Origin: an uncultured Eggerthellaceae bacterium
GTDB taxonomy: Bacteria; Actinomycetota; Coriobacteriia; Coriobacteriales; Eggerthellaceae
Reading direction: 5' to 3'
Assembly (NCBI GenBank): GCA_910588435.1
Contig: CAJUPL010000032.1
Location: 1 to 20,696, forward strand
DNA: 20,696 nucleotides
Part shown: positions 7,087 through 14,491 of the stretch, piece after piece
Numbering within the stretch: position 1 is the stretch's first letter
Layout of the letters: each line of letters starts with the position of its first letter
Made by a program: the position numbers and the translations under genes
Notes under the pieces: generated by a model
Database searches by the model: none
The model's input: the letters and a program-made list of their open reading frames with translations, nothing else
Told to the model about the DNA's origin: nothing

Positions 7087-9408
7087 ATGGCTTACAGCAA
7101 AGAGTGGCGAGTCGAGCGCGAAGACGGCACCGTCGCTACACGCTCCAACACGTGGTCTCCTCCGGGATCTCACCCGGTAGGGTATGGCGTGAAGGTCATC
7201 ACCAAGGATGACAAGCTCATCCGCATCGAGGGCGATGACGACAACCCCATCACCACTGGCCGCGTGAACGCCATGAACCTCGCGCTGCGTGAGTACACGT
7301 ATGCGCCCAGCCGCATCATCCACCCGATGAAGCGCGCTTATGAGGATCGTGGCAAGGACAAGTGGGAGCAGACCACTTGGGACGAGGCTATCGACACCAT
7401 CTGCGAGAAGGTGCGCTACTTCCAGAACACCTATGGCAATGAGTCAATAGTCTGCTTCGGCGGCACCGGCCGCGAGGCGTGCATCTTCTACTACGCTCTG
7501 ACGTTCTCTGTGCTGCAGTCCCCTAACTGCTGCTACACCCAGTCAGGCTGGTCTTGCTATGGCCCGCGTTGCTCCATCGCTGACTACGTTCTCGGCGCTG
7601 GCTACCCGGAGCTCGACTACGCAGGACATCTCCCCGGTTCCTATGCAGACCCGCAGTACACCCTCTCCAAGTGGGTCGTGCTCTGGGGCAAGGAGCCTCT
7701 GCCCTCCAACGGTGACGGCTTCTTCGGTCACTGCCTGGTGGACATGATGCGCCTCGGCACCCATATCATCGACATCGACCCCCGCATCACCTGGGTTGGT
7801 GCACATCGCGGCAACCTCCTTCTGCAGGTTCGTCCTCAGACCGACACCGCGATGGCTCTTGGCATCATGAACCTCATGTTCCAGAACGACGAGTATGACC
7901 ACGAGTTCGCTGAGCAGTGGATCTACGGTCTGGATGAGGTCAAGGCTCGCGCAGCTGAGTACCCAGTGGAGAAGGTCTCTGAGATCACCACTGTTCCTGT
8001 TGAGGCTATCAAGCGCGCTGCTCACATCATCGGCACCGAGCGTCCGATCGGTTGGGCATGGGGCCTCGCATTCGACCAGAACAAGAACGGCGTTCAGCTC
8101 TCCCAGGCATTCATCATCCTGGCTGGCCTGTCTGGCGCTGTCGACCGTCCTGGTGGCATCACCCTTGGTCCTCCGTCAGCTCTTCTGGGCAAGTGGCGCA
8201 TGAACCAGCGCGGTGCTATGTCCGACGAGATCTGGGAGAAGCGCATCGGCGCTGCTGCATGGCCCGGACTCTCCACTGGCATGGCTACCACCCAGCCTGA
8301 CGAGACCCTGAACACCATGGAGTCTGACGAGCCCTATGCTCTGAAGATGGGCTGGTTCAACAGCTCCAACTTCCTGACCCCAACCTGCTCCGCTCAGCCG
8401 AAGCGTTGGCACAAGGCTCTCCAGAAGCTCGAGTTCGTCGTCATCCAAGATCTGTTCATGACCCCTACGGCCATGGCTGTTGGTGACTACTTCCTCCCCA
8501 TGTGCACATGGGCAGAGCACACTGGCATCGTCCTTACCCACTACGGCCGCAACACCGTGTTCATGGGCCCAATGAACAAGGCTCTCACGGTTGGCGAGTG
8601 CATGTCTGACGTTCAGATCTGCCTCGTGTTCGGCCAGCGCCTGAACCCGGAGTGGTATCCGTGGTACAAGCCAGCTGACGAGCACCATGTTGATTGGGAT
8701 CTGCTCGAGCAGGCAACTCAGGACTTCTACTCTGACCAGCTGAAGGAGCTGGGCTATGACTGGAACAGCTTCCAGGAGCTCGGCATCTACCAGCCTGGTG
8801 CTCATGGATTCGAGTATGAGAAGTACGCTAAGGGTCTTCTCCGCTTCGACGGCCAGCCTGGCTTCAACACCATCACCGGCCAGATCGAGGCTTACTCCAT
8901 CCTGTATGAATCCTGGGGCGAGGATCCGCTGCCTTACTACGAGGAGCCGAACTACTCTCCGTACTCTGAGCTTCGCAGCGCAGAGGAGAAGGAGAAGTAT
9001 CCTCTGATCACCACCTCCGGCTCTCGTCGTTACAGCTCCTTCCACTCAGAGCATCGTCAGGTTCCGTCTCTGCGTCAGATCGATCCGTGGCCGTGGGTCC
9101 AGATCAATCCGAAGACCGCTGCTGAGTACGGCATCACCGAGGGCGACTGGGTTGAGGTCTACAACATGTTCGGCGAGGCTCGCTTCAAGGCTGAGATCAC
9201 TCCAGTCATGAAGGAAGGCATCCTGAACTGCGCTCATGGTTGGTGGTTCCCTGAGCAGGACGGCGAAGAGCCCAACCTGTTCGGTGTATGGAAGTCCAAC
9301 TTCAACAGCCTCGTTCCTCACATGAACATCGGCAAGCTCGGATTCGGCGCACCTTACAAGGGCGTTATGTGCAACGCTCGCCGCGTCCGCAGCCTCGATG
9401 CTGATTAA
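7087..9408 (+). CDS. Molybdopterin oxidoreductase large subunit lacking the N-terminal Fe-S cysteines
   Basis: A 773-residue protein of the DMSO-reductase superfamily, closest in pattern to the catechol dehydroxylase/pyrogallol transhydroxylase group. The N-terminal domain keeps the flanks of the usual cluster site (GxHPVGxGVKV...KLIRIEGDDDNPITTGR...LALREYTYAPSRIIHPMKR), but the four Cys positions are S28, Y33, N61 and N64. The Mo-side segment SGWSCYGPR places Cys158 where such enzymes carry the metal ligand (inferred by alignment with CHGP of formate dehydrogenases). Pterin-binding regions follow (VVLWGKEPLPSN, DIDPRITWVGAH, and the C-terminal molydopterin-dinucleotide-binding domain from about 637). 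No Tat signal is present, so it should be cytoplasmic. Start 7087 follows AGAAGGAAAAGT; a longer frame from 7003 would translate leader hairpins. Substrate unknown. Confidence 0.9.
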   Translation: MAYSKEWRVEREDGTVATRSNTWSPPGSHPVGYGVKVITKDDKLIRIEGDDDNPITTGRVNAMNLALREYTYAPSRIIHPMKRAYEDRGKDKWEQTTWDEAIDTICEKVRYFQNTYGNESIVCFGGTGREACIFYYALTFSVLQSPNCCYTQSGWSCYGPRCSIADYVLGAGYPELDYAGHLPGSYADPQYTLSKWVVLWGKEPLPSNGDGFFGHCLVDMMRLGTHIIDIDPRITWVGAHRGNLLLQVRPQTDTAMALGIMNLMFQNDEYDHEFAEQWIYGLDEVKARAAEYPVEKVSEITTVPVEAIKRAAHIIGTERPIGWAWGLAFDQNKNGVQLSQAFIILAGLSGAVDRPGGITLGPPSALLGKWRMNQRGAMSDEIWEKRIGAAAWPGLSTGMATTQPDETLNTMESDEPYALKMGWFNSSNFLTPTCSAQPKRWHKALQKLEFVVIQDLFMTPTAMAVGDYFLPMCTWAEHTGIVLTHYGRNTVFMGPMNKALTVGECMSDVQICLVFGQRLNPEWYPWYKPADEHHVDWDLLEQATQDFYSDQLKELGYDWNSFQELGIYQPGAHGFEYEKYAKGLLRFDGQPGFNTITGQIEAYSILYESWGEDPLPYYEEPNYSPYSELRSAEEKEKYPLITTSGSRRYSSFHSEHRQVPSLRQIDPWPWVQINPKTAAEYGITEGDWVEVYNMFGEARFKAEITPVMKEGILNCAHGWWFPEQDGEEPNLFGVWKSNFNSLVPHMNIGKLGFGAPYKGVMCNARRVRSLDAD

Positions 9409-9428
9409 TCTGAAAGGAAGTGAAATAA

Positions 9429-9845
9429 ATGGCTAATCCTACTATCGAAGCAGAGTACGAGTCAGCTTTGAAGGATCCGCGCTACGACGGAACCCGCTAC
9501 GCCCTTCTCTGCGACTACAGGTACTTCTCCGGCAACCATGCCGCTGAGATCGCCTGCAAGGAGGAGTTTGAGCTTCCTTTGGAGCAGTTCGGTATCAAGG
9601 AGGTAGAGGTCGGCCCGTTCTTCAAGGGCGGCGACGAGACCTGCGGTGAGAACTGGGAGTGGTTCTACATTCCTTGCCCCACCGAGATCTTCTCCAGGTA
9701 CTATGGGCCTGAGGGCACCAAGGCTGGCCAGCGTCCTCTGGCTTGCCAGGTTGAAGAGTCCGGCACGCTTTACTACGGCACGCTGGATGAGATGGTCGAG
9801 AAGATGAAGAAGTTCGACCGTCCGATGGTTCTCTTCCAGCTGTAA
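9429..9845 (+). CDS. Degenerate ferredoxin-like small subunit of the Mo-enzyme
   Basis: A 138-residue protein whose framework matches the 4Fe-4S electron-transfer subunits that accompany such enzymes: LLCDYRYxSGxHxxEIACKEEFELPLEQFGIK, then WEWFYIPCPTEI, then TLYYGTLDEMVEKM. The cluster cysteines are mostly gone. In the first motif (expected CxxCxxCxxxC) the positions are F33, N36, A39 and only C43 remains. In the second, the expected Cys pair is F88 and Y91; C106 remains and the following cysteines are Glu/Thr around 109-114. No complete cluster site is left. It follows the large subunit by 20 bases with AAGGAAG before the ATG, so both are one unit. It likely serves as a structural partner, not an electron carrier. 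Confidence 0.85.
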   Translation: MANPTIEAEYESALKDPRYDGTRYALLCDYRYFSGNHAAEIACKEEFELPLEQFGIKEVEVGPFFKGGDETCGENWEWFYIPCPTEIFSRYYGPEGTKAGQRPLACQVEESGTLYYGTLDEMVEKMKKFDRPMVLFQL

Positions 9846-9856
9846 GCTTCAGTGTT

Positions 9857-9905
9857 GTATGATGTTCGCGGCCAAAAGCGCAAGCTTGCGGCCGCAGCAT
9901 CATAC
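9857..9905 (+). other. Intercistronic hairpin between small subunit and the 91-aa gene
   Basis: GTATGATG (9857-9864) pairs with CATCATAC (9898-9905), and inside it GCGGCC (9868-9873) pairs with GGCCGC (9890-9895). The loop holds a further palindrome, GCAAGCTTGC (9880-9889). No T run follows, so it is not a normal terminator. It may act as a processing or stabilising structure that sets the relative level of the third gene. Confidence 0.65.
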
Positions 9906-9928
9906 GTTCAGACCAAAAGGAGAGCATT

Positions 9929-10204
9929 ATGACAAAAGAGGAGTTCCTCGCTCTTGACGCTCCTGAGGCCGCAGAGAAGCTGAACGAGCTCGTTGCGGCT
10001 GGCAAGAGCAAGGATGATGCCATCAAGGAGATGGGCATCACCAATGCTGACCTGATGAAGGCTCAGATCTTCTGGGTGAAGGACAAGTTCATCGCTCGTG
10101 CTTGGGGTGGCTACACCTCAACGAAGCGTACCGGCAATGAGGCTGGCGACACTGGCATCGGCGTTGGTGACTCCGATCCTTCACAGGGCTACAAGGGCGT
10201 TTAA
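9929..10204 (+). CDS. Unrecognised 91-aa protein, third gene of the Mo-enzyme unit
   Basis: I do not recognise this family. The first 55 residues look helical (EEFLALDAPEAAEKLNELVAA, KSKDDAIKEMGITNADLMKA), with a spacing reminiscent of a small helix-turn-helix (DDAIKEMGITNADLMKA), then IFWVKDKFIARAWGG and a Gly/Asp/Ser-rich, probably disordered tail. It has no Cys, so it cannot replace the missing iron-sulfur sites, and no membrane segment, so it is not an anchor. GGAGAG lies just before the ATG. It shares GCT-, GAG- and AAG-rich codon use with the Mo-enzyme genes and the terminator after it, so it probably belongs to the same unit. A maturation, scaffold or third-subunit role is possible but not shown. 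Confidence 0.75.
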   Translation: MTKEEFLALDAPEAAEKLNELVAAGKSKDDAIKEMGITNADLMKAQIFWVKDKFIARAWGGYTSTKRTGNEAGDTGIGVGDSDPSQGYKGV

Positions 10205-10230
10205 CCCTAGCAGCCTCATGGTTGAAAGAA

Positions 10231-10259
10231 GGCCCCTCTCACGAGGGGCCTTTTCTTTT
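10231..10259. terminator. Bidirectional terminator between the Mo-enzyme unit and the C69 peptidase
   Basis: GGCCCCTC (10231-10238) pairs perfectly with GAGGGGCC (10243-10250) around TCAC, followed by TTTTCTTTT on the plus strand. The A-rich 10224-10230 gives a shorter T-rich tail on the minus strand. It ends the 91-aa gene's transcript and probably also the convergent peptidase transcript. Confidence 0.9.
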
Positions 10260-10299
10260 GCTCTGAGATCTGCCTGGGCAGACCGTGTCAAGAGTTGCA

Positions 10300-11805
10300 T
10301 CAGTGGTCTGAGGCGCCGAACGCATTCTTCATGTTCAAGCTGCGGGTGAACAGAACGCTGCCAAGGAGCGCGTCATTCTGCTCTTTGACCTTGGCGACCA
10401 GGCTCTCGTTCGCCTCCTCGAGCGCCTTCTTGGCGTCTGCATCTGACATGCCAGAAACCTTCGCATCCATCTCAGCTAGCGAAGCATAGCCTTGGGCCAT
10501 GGTGTTCTGCTGGTACCCAGAGATGGCTTCCATGTTGTCGAAGTACTCAGGGTCAGCCATTGCGGCCACCATGCGGTTCGTCCAATAGAAGCTATCAGTG
10601 GAGACGTTCATGGGCGTATCCAGATACTGCGGGATCTTCTCAACATTCGTGAACATGGCAATTGCTGTGTTGAATGGACCGGAGCCGAACGCAGTCCACT
10701 GGACAGCGCGTGATGCCTCTGGTGCGTTCGGGCGTATCTGGAGTACCGAGCATTCGCATGTGCGGTTGATGCCTATGTCGCGGAAGCGCTTGCGGCTCTC
10801 ATCAGTGCCCTGCTTGCCGTATGGGTCATAGGGCGTGCCGTCATAGGTTGATGACAGGATGTCCTTCACATCCATTGCAGAGACCTTCACCTTCGGCTCA
10901 AGAGCCCAAGGGATATCCATGCTCTCCGGGCCATACTTCGGTGCAATGCCGCCGAAGAGATCTGACTCTTTGGCCATCACCTTGCAGATGTACCATGCGC
11001 GCGGATTGTTGTACACGATATCAAGCCACGTGTAGGAGCTGAATGCTTCACGCGGGTTGAAGACGGCCGGGATGCCATCAACGGTGTCAGATGCATCTGC
11101 TGCATCTGGAAGGCTGACATCCAGATGGTTCGCCGCCATCCACTTCGCAAGGTCCTTGCTGCAGAGGTAGTCATGTCCTTCACCAAGCGCGTCATGCAAG
11201 TCCAGCTTGTCTATCCCAAGCCTGTTCGGCTGAGCCACGAAGCAGTCGTCAGGCACCCTGCGAGCTATCCAGTGGTGTCCGCCTACTGTCTCTATGTACC
11301 AGATCTCATCAACGTCACCGAAGGCGACGCCGTTCATCTCATAGGTGCCGAACTCCTCCAACAGGGCCCCCATCCTGAGGACGCCTTCGCGAGCGCTCTT
11401 GATGTAGGGGAGGATGATGGTGACCAGATTCTCTTCGCCGATGCCACCTGGCTTTCCGGTCTTCGGGTCATAGCAGACGAGCGGATCGGCACCCAGGACT
11501 CGTGAATTGGTGGAGATGGTCTCCGTTGCGGTCATGGACACGTTCGCTTCGTTGATGCCTGCCTCACCCCAAACGCCATCTGCCTTGTCAGTGTTCGGCA
11601 CGCAGACATAGCGCAACGGGTCATCTGGCAGCTTCATGGTCAGATGGCTTGCCACGCCGGTGTATTCCCTTGGCTGGTCTTCTGGCTTCACCACCACCAT
11701 GCTCTTCGCATTGAATGTTCCATTCTCACAATCCTCATTGCGCGCGATGATCGTGGAGCCATCATTGGTGACGCCCTTACCTACTAGCATAGTAGTGCAT
11801 GACAT
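10300..11805 (-). CDS. C69-family dipeptidase (PepD-like)
   Basis: A 501-residue Ntn hydrolase of peptidase family C69. The start MSCTTMLVGKGVTNDGSTIIARNED is the family signature, with Cys3 as the nucleophile that becomes active near the processed N-terminus. Other typical parts are GVWGEAGINEANVSMTATETI, GDVDEIWYIETVGGHHWIARRVPDD and FGSGPFNTAIAMFTN. Such enzymes cleave dipeptides with broad specificity inside the cell; no signal peptide is present. AGGAGG lies eight bases before the ATG on the minus strand. The gene diverges from the transporter and peptidase run to its right, consistent with a shared role in peptide use. Confidence 0.9.
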   Translation of the reverse strand: MSCTTMLVGKGVTNDGSTIIARNEDCENGTFNAKSMVVVKPEDQPREYTGVASHLTMKLPDDPLRYVCVPNTDKADGVWGEAGINEANVSMTATETISTNSRVLGADPLVCYDPKTGKPGGIGEENLVTIILPYIKSAREGVLRMGALLEEFGTYEMNGVAFGDVDEIWYIETVGGHHWIARRVPDDCFVAQPNRLGIDKLDLHDALGEGHDYLCSKDLAKWMAANHLDVSLPDAADASDTVDGIPAVFNPREAFSSYTWLDIVYNNPRAWYICKVMAKESDLFGGIAPKYGPESMDIPWALEPKVKVSAMDVKDILSSTYDGTPYDPYGKQGTDESRKRFRDIGINRTCECSVLQIRPNAPEASRAVQWTAFGSGPFNTAIAMFTNVEKIPQYLDTPMNVSTDSFYWTNRMVAAMADPEYFDNMEAISGYQQNTMAQGYASLAEMDAKVSGMSDADAKKALEEANESLVAKVKEQNDALLGSVLFTRSLNMKNAFGASDH

Positions 11806-12210
11806 CTATATCGCCTCCTAAGGGCATATGGATAGCTGTTCCAACTGTTCTAGATCCTAGATGTCCGGGATGCGGACTCAGACACCTCTTGAGACGGTAT
11901 ACAGCCAAAGATCCGCAGGTCAGCACCAGGATCTGCTGATGTAACCGAAAGGACACGCCTTTGAATCCGGCGCAATGATGAGCGCCTTTCACAGCGTGAG
12001 TCATTTCAACATGAAGTTGTCTTCGCAACCCCAAGAACTTCACGGTCTGAGGCTGAACCTTCTTGAGTCCGGCAACGGTATTAATTTAAGCGTGTGCAGA
12101 AGCGCGAATCTACGCCTCCGCGCATAGCGTGTGAAAGGCGGCTTAGTCCTTTTTGATGCGGAATAAGGCTGAACCGTAGAGCAGATCAAGCATTAGAAGG
12201 GGTGAAGAAA
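11806..12210. other. Divergent intergenic region, no gene seen
   Basis: About 400 bases separate the C69 peptidase and the first APC transporter. Small dyads are present: TCAGCA/TGCTGA around 11931-11950, and TGAAGTT/AACTTCA around 12011-12041. The string GGCTGAACC occurs twice (near 12051 and 12168). I find no convincing paired -35/-10 boxes, no riboswitch core and no small ORF with a good ribosome site, although both flanking genes must have promoters here. Confidence 0.4.
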
Positions 12211-14418
12211 ATGAGTTCGAAGTCGGGCACAGCATCGAAGTCCTCCGCAGGTGCGTCCGCAGCATCAAAAGGCGGCAACTACATCACTTTGATGGCTTTG
12301 GTGATGATGAACGTCACCATCATCGGCAGTGTCGCGAATGATGTACAGCAAGCGTACTACGGATTGTCTTCGGTCACGCTGTTCATCATAGGCGCCATTG
12401 TCTTCTTCCTGCCAACTGGCCTCGTAGCAGCAGAGCTAGCCAGTGGGTGGGGTCAGCGAGGCGGCATCTTCAGATGGGTTGGTGAGGCGCTAGGTCCAGG
12501 CCTTGCATTCACTTGCCTTTTGATCCTCTGGTTCCAGACATCCATCAACTTCGGTTCCGGCGTTGCATCCGCATCAGCAACGATAGGCTTCTATACGCCT
12601 GATTGGGACTGGGCTGTGGAATTCATGAACCATCCATCCAATCAGTTCTTCATCATCTTGGCGTGGCTGGCTTATTACTGGGGCCTCACCTGGATATCAA
12701 CGAAGGGCGTCAAGGCATTCGCGAAGCTCACGAAGTACGGCGTCATCATCGGGACCTTCATCCCGCTGGCGTTCATCGTGATCTTCACCGTCGTCTGGCT
12801 GGCTGAGGGCAATGTCTCCAACGTGACGCCAACGCCTGAGGCATTCAATCCGTTCGCAAGCGGCTTCAGCTTGACGAACCTGGCGCTTGCAGCTGGCGTG
12901 TTCTTCAGCTTTGCAGGCATCGACATGAACGCAGCTCACATCAAGCAGCTGAAGAAGCCACAGAAGGAATTCCCTCTGTCCATCTTCATCGCCATGATCT
13001 TGACGCTGATCATCTTCATAGCTGGTACCGTCTGCATCGCCATCGTGACCCCTAAGCAGGACATGAACCTGGTCTATGGCCTGTATCAGACCTATAAGAT
13101 CTTGGGTGCAACGTTCAACTGCCCTTGGATCTACGTAGCATTCGTTTGGGTTGGCCTTGGCGCTTCCATGGCATCTCTGGTCACCAACATGGCAGGCCCG
13201 TCATTCATGCTGGGGCAAGCTGGCCGCTCCGGATTCCTTCCGAAGCTCCTCCAGAACTCCAACAAGCATGGCATGCCTAGCCGCCTGATGTACCTGCAGA
13301 TGGCATTCATGACCGCTGTTGCGTTCCTTTGCTTCTTGATCCCGAACATCGAGGGCTTCGTGATCTTGATCACTCAGGCCATCACCATCCTGTACATGAT
13401 GTACTACGTGCTGATGTTCGTATCGTTCTTGAAGCTGCGCCACGATCAGCCGAACCGTCCGCGCTTGTTCAAGGTCCCTGGCGGCAAGGTTGGCGCTTGG
13501 GTGGTTGCAGGCATTGGCCTTCTGGCTTGCTTCTTCGGCATCGCGCTTGCCATCATCCCGCCAGCACAGGTTGCTGAAGAGGTTGGCAGCCCGGTCACGT
13601 ACGTCGTGGTCATCCTGGCCATCATAGCTGTGACGTTCGCTATTGCGTTCGCGATCTACCAGGCATCCAAGAGGCATGACTGGGTTGACGAGAAGAACGT
13701 GTTCGCGCCGTTCACATGGCAGATCGAGGGCTTGAAGAAGCCTGAGAAGGTCCTCTCCAACGTCCCGTCTGAGATGATGAGCGAAGGTCAGAACCCAATG
13801 GGCATGCCCATCAAGAAGCTCTGGGACCCGAACGAGCAGATCGTGCTTCCGAAGGAATACATCCATGGCACGCACCATCCGTCATCTCCGTCCATCGAAG
13901 CTGGCGACGACCCTGCAGCAATGAACCATCCGGTCAAGACCAATGGCGTTGCCAACACAGCCATCGCCATCCCAATGAGCCAGCCTGTGATCATCTCTCA
14001 TAAGGCAGGCATCGGCACCGCAGCAACCGCTGGCATGAAGAAGCACGTCCGCGATGCTGAGGTTGCTGGAAGGGAACCCGTGCAGATAGCGCCTGATGTG
14101 CCGCCGGCACCTGCCGCTGAAGTGGAATCGATGACGGTCCCGCGCGACCCTGAGGCTGACGCCAAGCGCGCCACGGCCTTGGAGCACAAGGCGCTTGAGA
14201 AGGAGCATGAAGCGGAAGCTAGGGCGCATGAGTATGCAGTAGAGGCTCAAGCCTACGAAGCGCAGGTAGAGGCTGACAGCCAGCTCCTGTCCGCAGAGCG
14301 CGGAGTCAAGGAGACGAAGGCCGCAGCTGAGCAGGCGCATCGCCACTCTGAGCATCATGTGCCTGATCCGAAGGCAAAGGCCACGCCTGCCTCAGATGGT
14401 GATCCTGAGACGAAGTGA
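12211..14418 (+). CDS. APC-family amino-acid transporter with a long C-terminal tail
   Basis: A 735-residue protein. Residues about 20-485 hold roughly twelve membrane segments typical of the APC superfamily. AAELASGWGQRGGIFRWVGEALG is characteristic of the glutamate:GABA antiporter (GadC/YjeM-like) group, which exchanges an imported amino acid for a product. About 250 residues of soluble sequence follow, unusual for the family: a Pro/His/Asn-rich part, then a charged Ala/Glu-rich, coiled-coil-like stretch (about 646-715, EHKALEKEHEAEARAHEYAVEA...). AAGGGG lies eight bases before the chosen ATG; a GTG nine bases upstream lacks space for a ribosome site. It leads the plus-strand peptide cluster. 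Confidence 0.85.
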   Translation: MSSKSGTASKSSAGASAASKGGNYITLMALVMMNVTIIGSVANDVQQAYYGLSSVTLFIIGAIVFFLPTGLVAAELASGWGQRGGIFRWVGEALGPGLAFTCLLILWFQTSINFGSGVASASATIGFYTPDWDWAVEFMNHPSNQFFIILAWLAYYWGLTWISTKGVKAFAKLTKYGVIIGTFIPLAFIVIFTVVWLAEGNVSNVTPTPEAFNPFASGFSLTNLALAAGVFFSFAGIDMNAAHIKQLKKPQKEFPLSIFIAMILTLIIFIAGTVCIAIVTPKQDMNLVYGLYQTYKILGATFNCPWIYVAFVWVGLGASMASLVTNMAGPSFMLGQAGRSGFLPKLLQNSNKHGMPSRLMYLQMAFMTAVAFLCFLIPNIEGFVILITQAITILYMMYYVLMFVSFLKLRHDQPNRPRLFKVPGGKVGAWVVAGIGLLACFFGIALAIIPPAQVAEEVGSPVTYVVVILAIIAVTFAIAFAIYQASKRHDWVDEKNVFAPFTWQIEGLKKPEKVLSNVPSEMMSEGQNPMGMPIKKLWDPNEQIVLPKEYIHGTHHPSSPSIEAGDDPAAMNHPVKTNGVANTAIAIPMSQPVIISHKAGIGTAATAGMKKHVRDAEVAGREPVQIAPDVPPAPAAEVESMTVPRDPEADAKRATALEHKALEKEHEAEARAHEYAVEAQAYEAQVEADSQLLSAERGVKETKAAAEQAHRHSEHHVPDPKAKATPASDGDPETK

Positions 14419-14427
14419 CCTGATGAG

Positions 14428-14467
14428 CTCCCTGCACTCGGATGGATCAGTCCCCGGGTGCAGGGAG
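14428..14467 (+). other. Strong intercistronic hairpin between the two APC genes
   Basis: CTCCCTGCACTCGG (14428-14441) pairs with CCGGGTGCAGGGAG (14454-14467), 14 pairs with one wobble. No T run follows, and the next gene's AAGGAG site lies 11 bases beyond. It is more likely an mRNA-stabilising or partial-attenuation structure than a full terminator. Confidence 0.65.
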
Positions 14468-14491
14468 GGATGAACCTAAGGAGTGGTGGAA

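Noticed and set aside
8176..9045. Long open frame (289 codons) antisense to the Mo-enzyme
   Set aside because: It is a by-product of the strong codon bias of the sense gene; no ribosome site and no recognisable protein pattern.
9429..9845. Pseudogene explanation for the small subunit
   Set aside because: The frame is intact, start and ribosome site are good, codon use matches the neighbouring genes, and losses are limited to cluster ligands, which argues for selected change rather than decay.
11806..12210. Possible riboswitch ahead of the amino-acid transporter
   Set aside because: The repeated GGCTGAACC and small dyads do not build any known glycine, lysine, SAM or T-box core that I can recognise.
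13201..13878. 225-codon minus-strand frame inside the APC transporter gene
   Set aside because: Rich in His, Arg and Asp in the manner of antisense shadows; the sense strand encodes membrane segments throughout.
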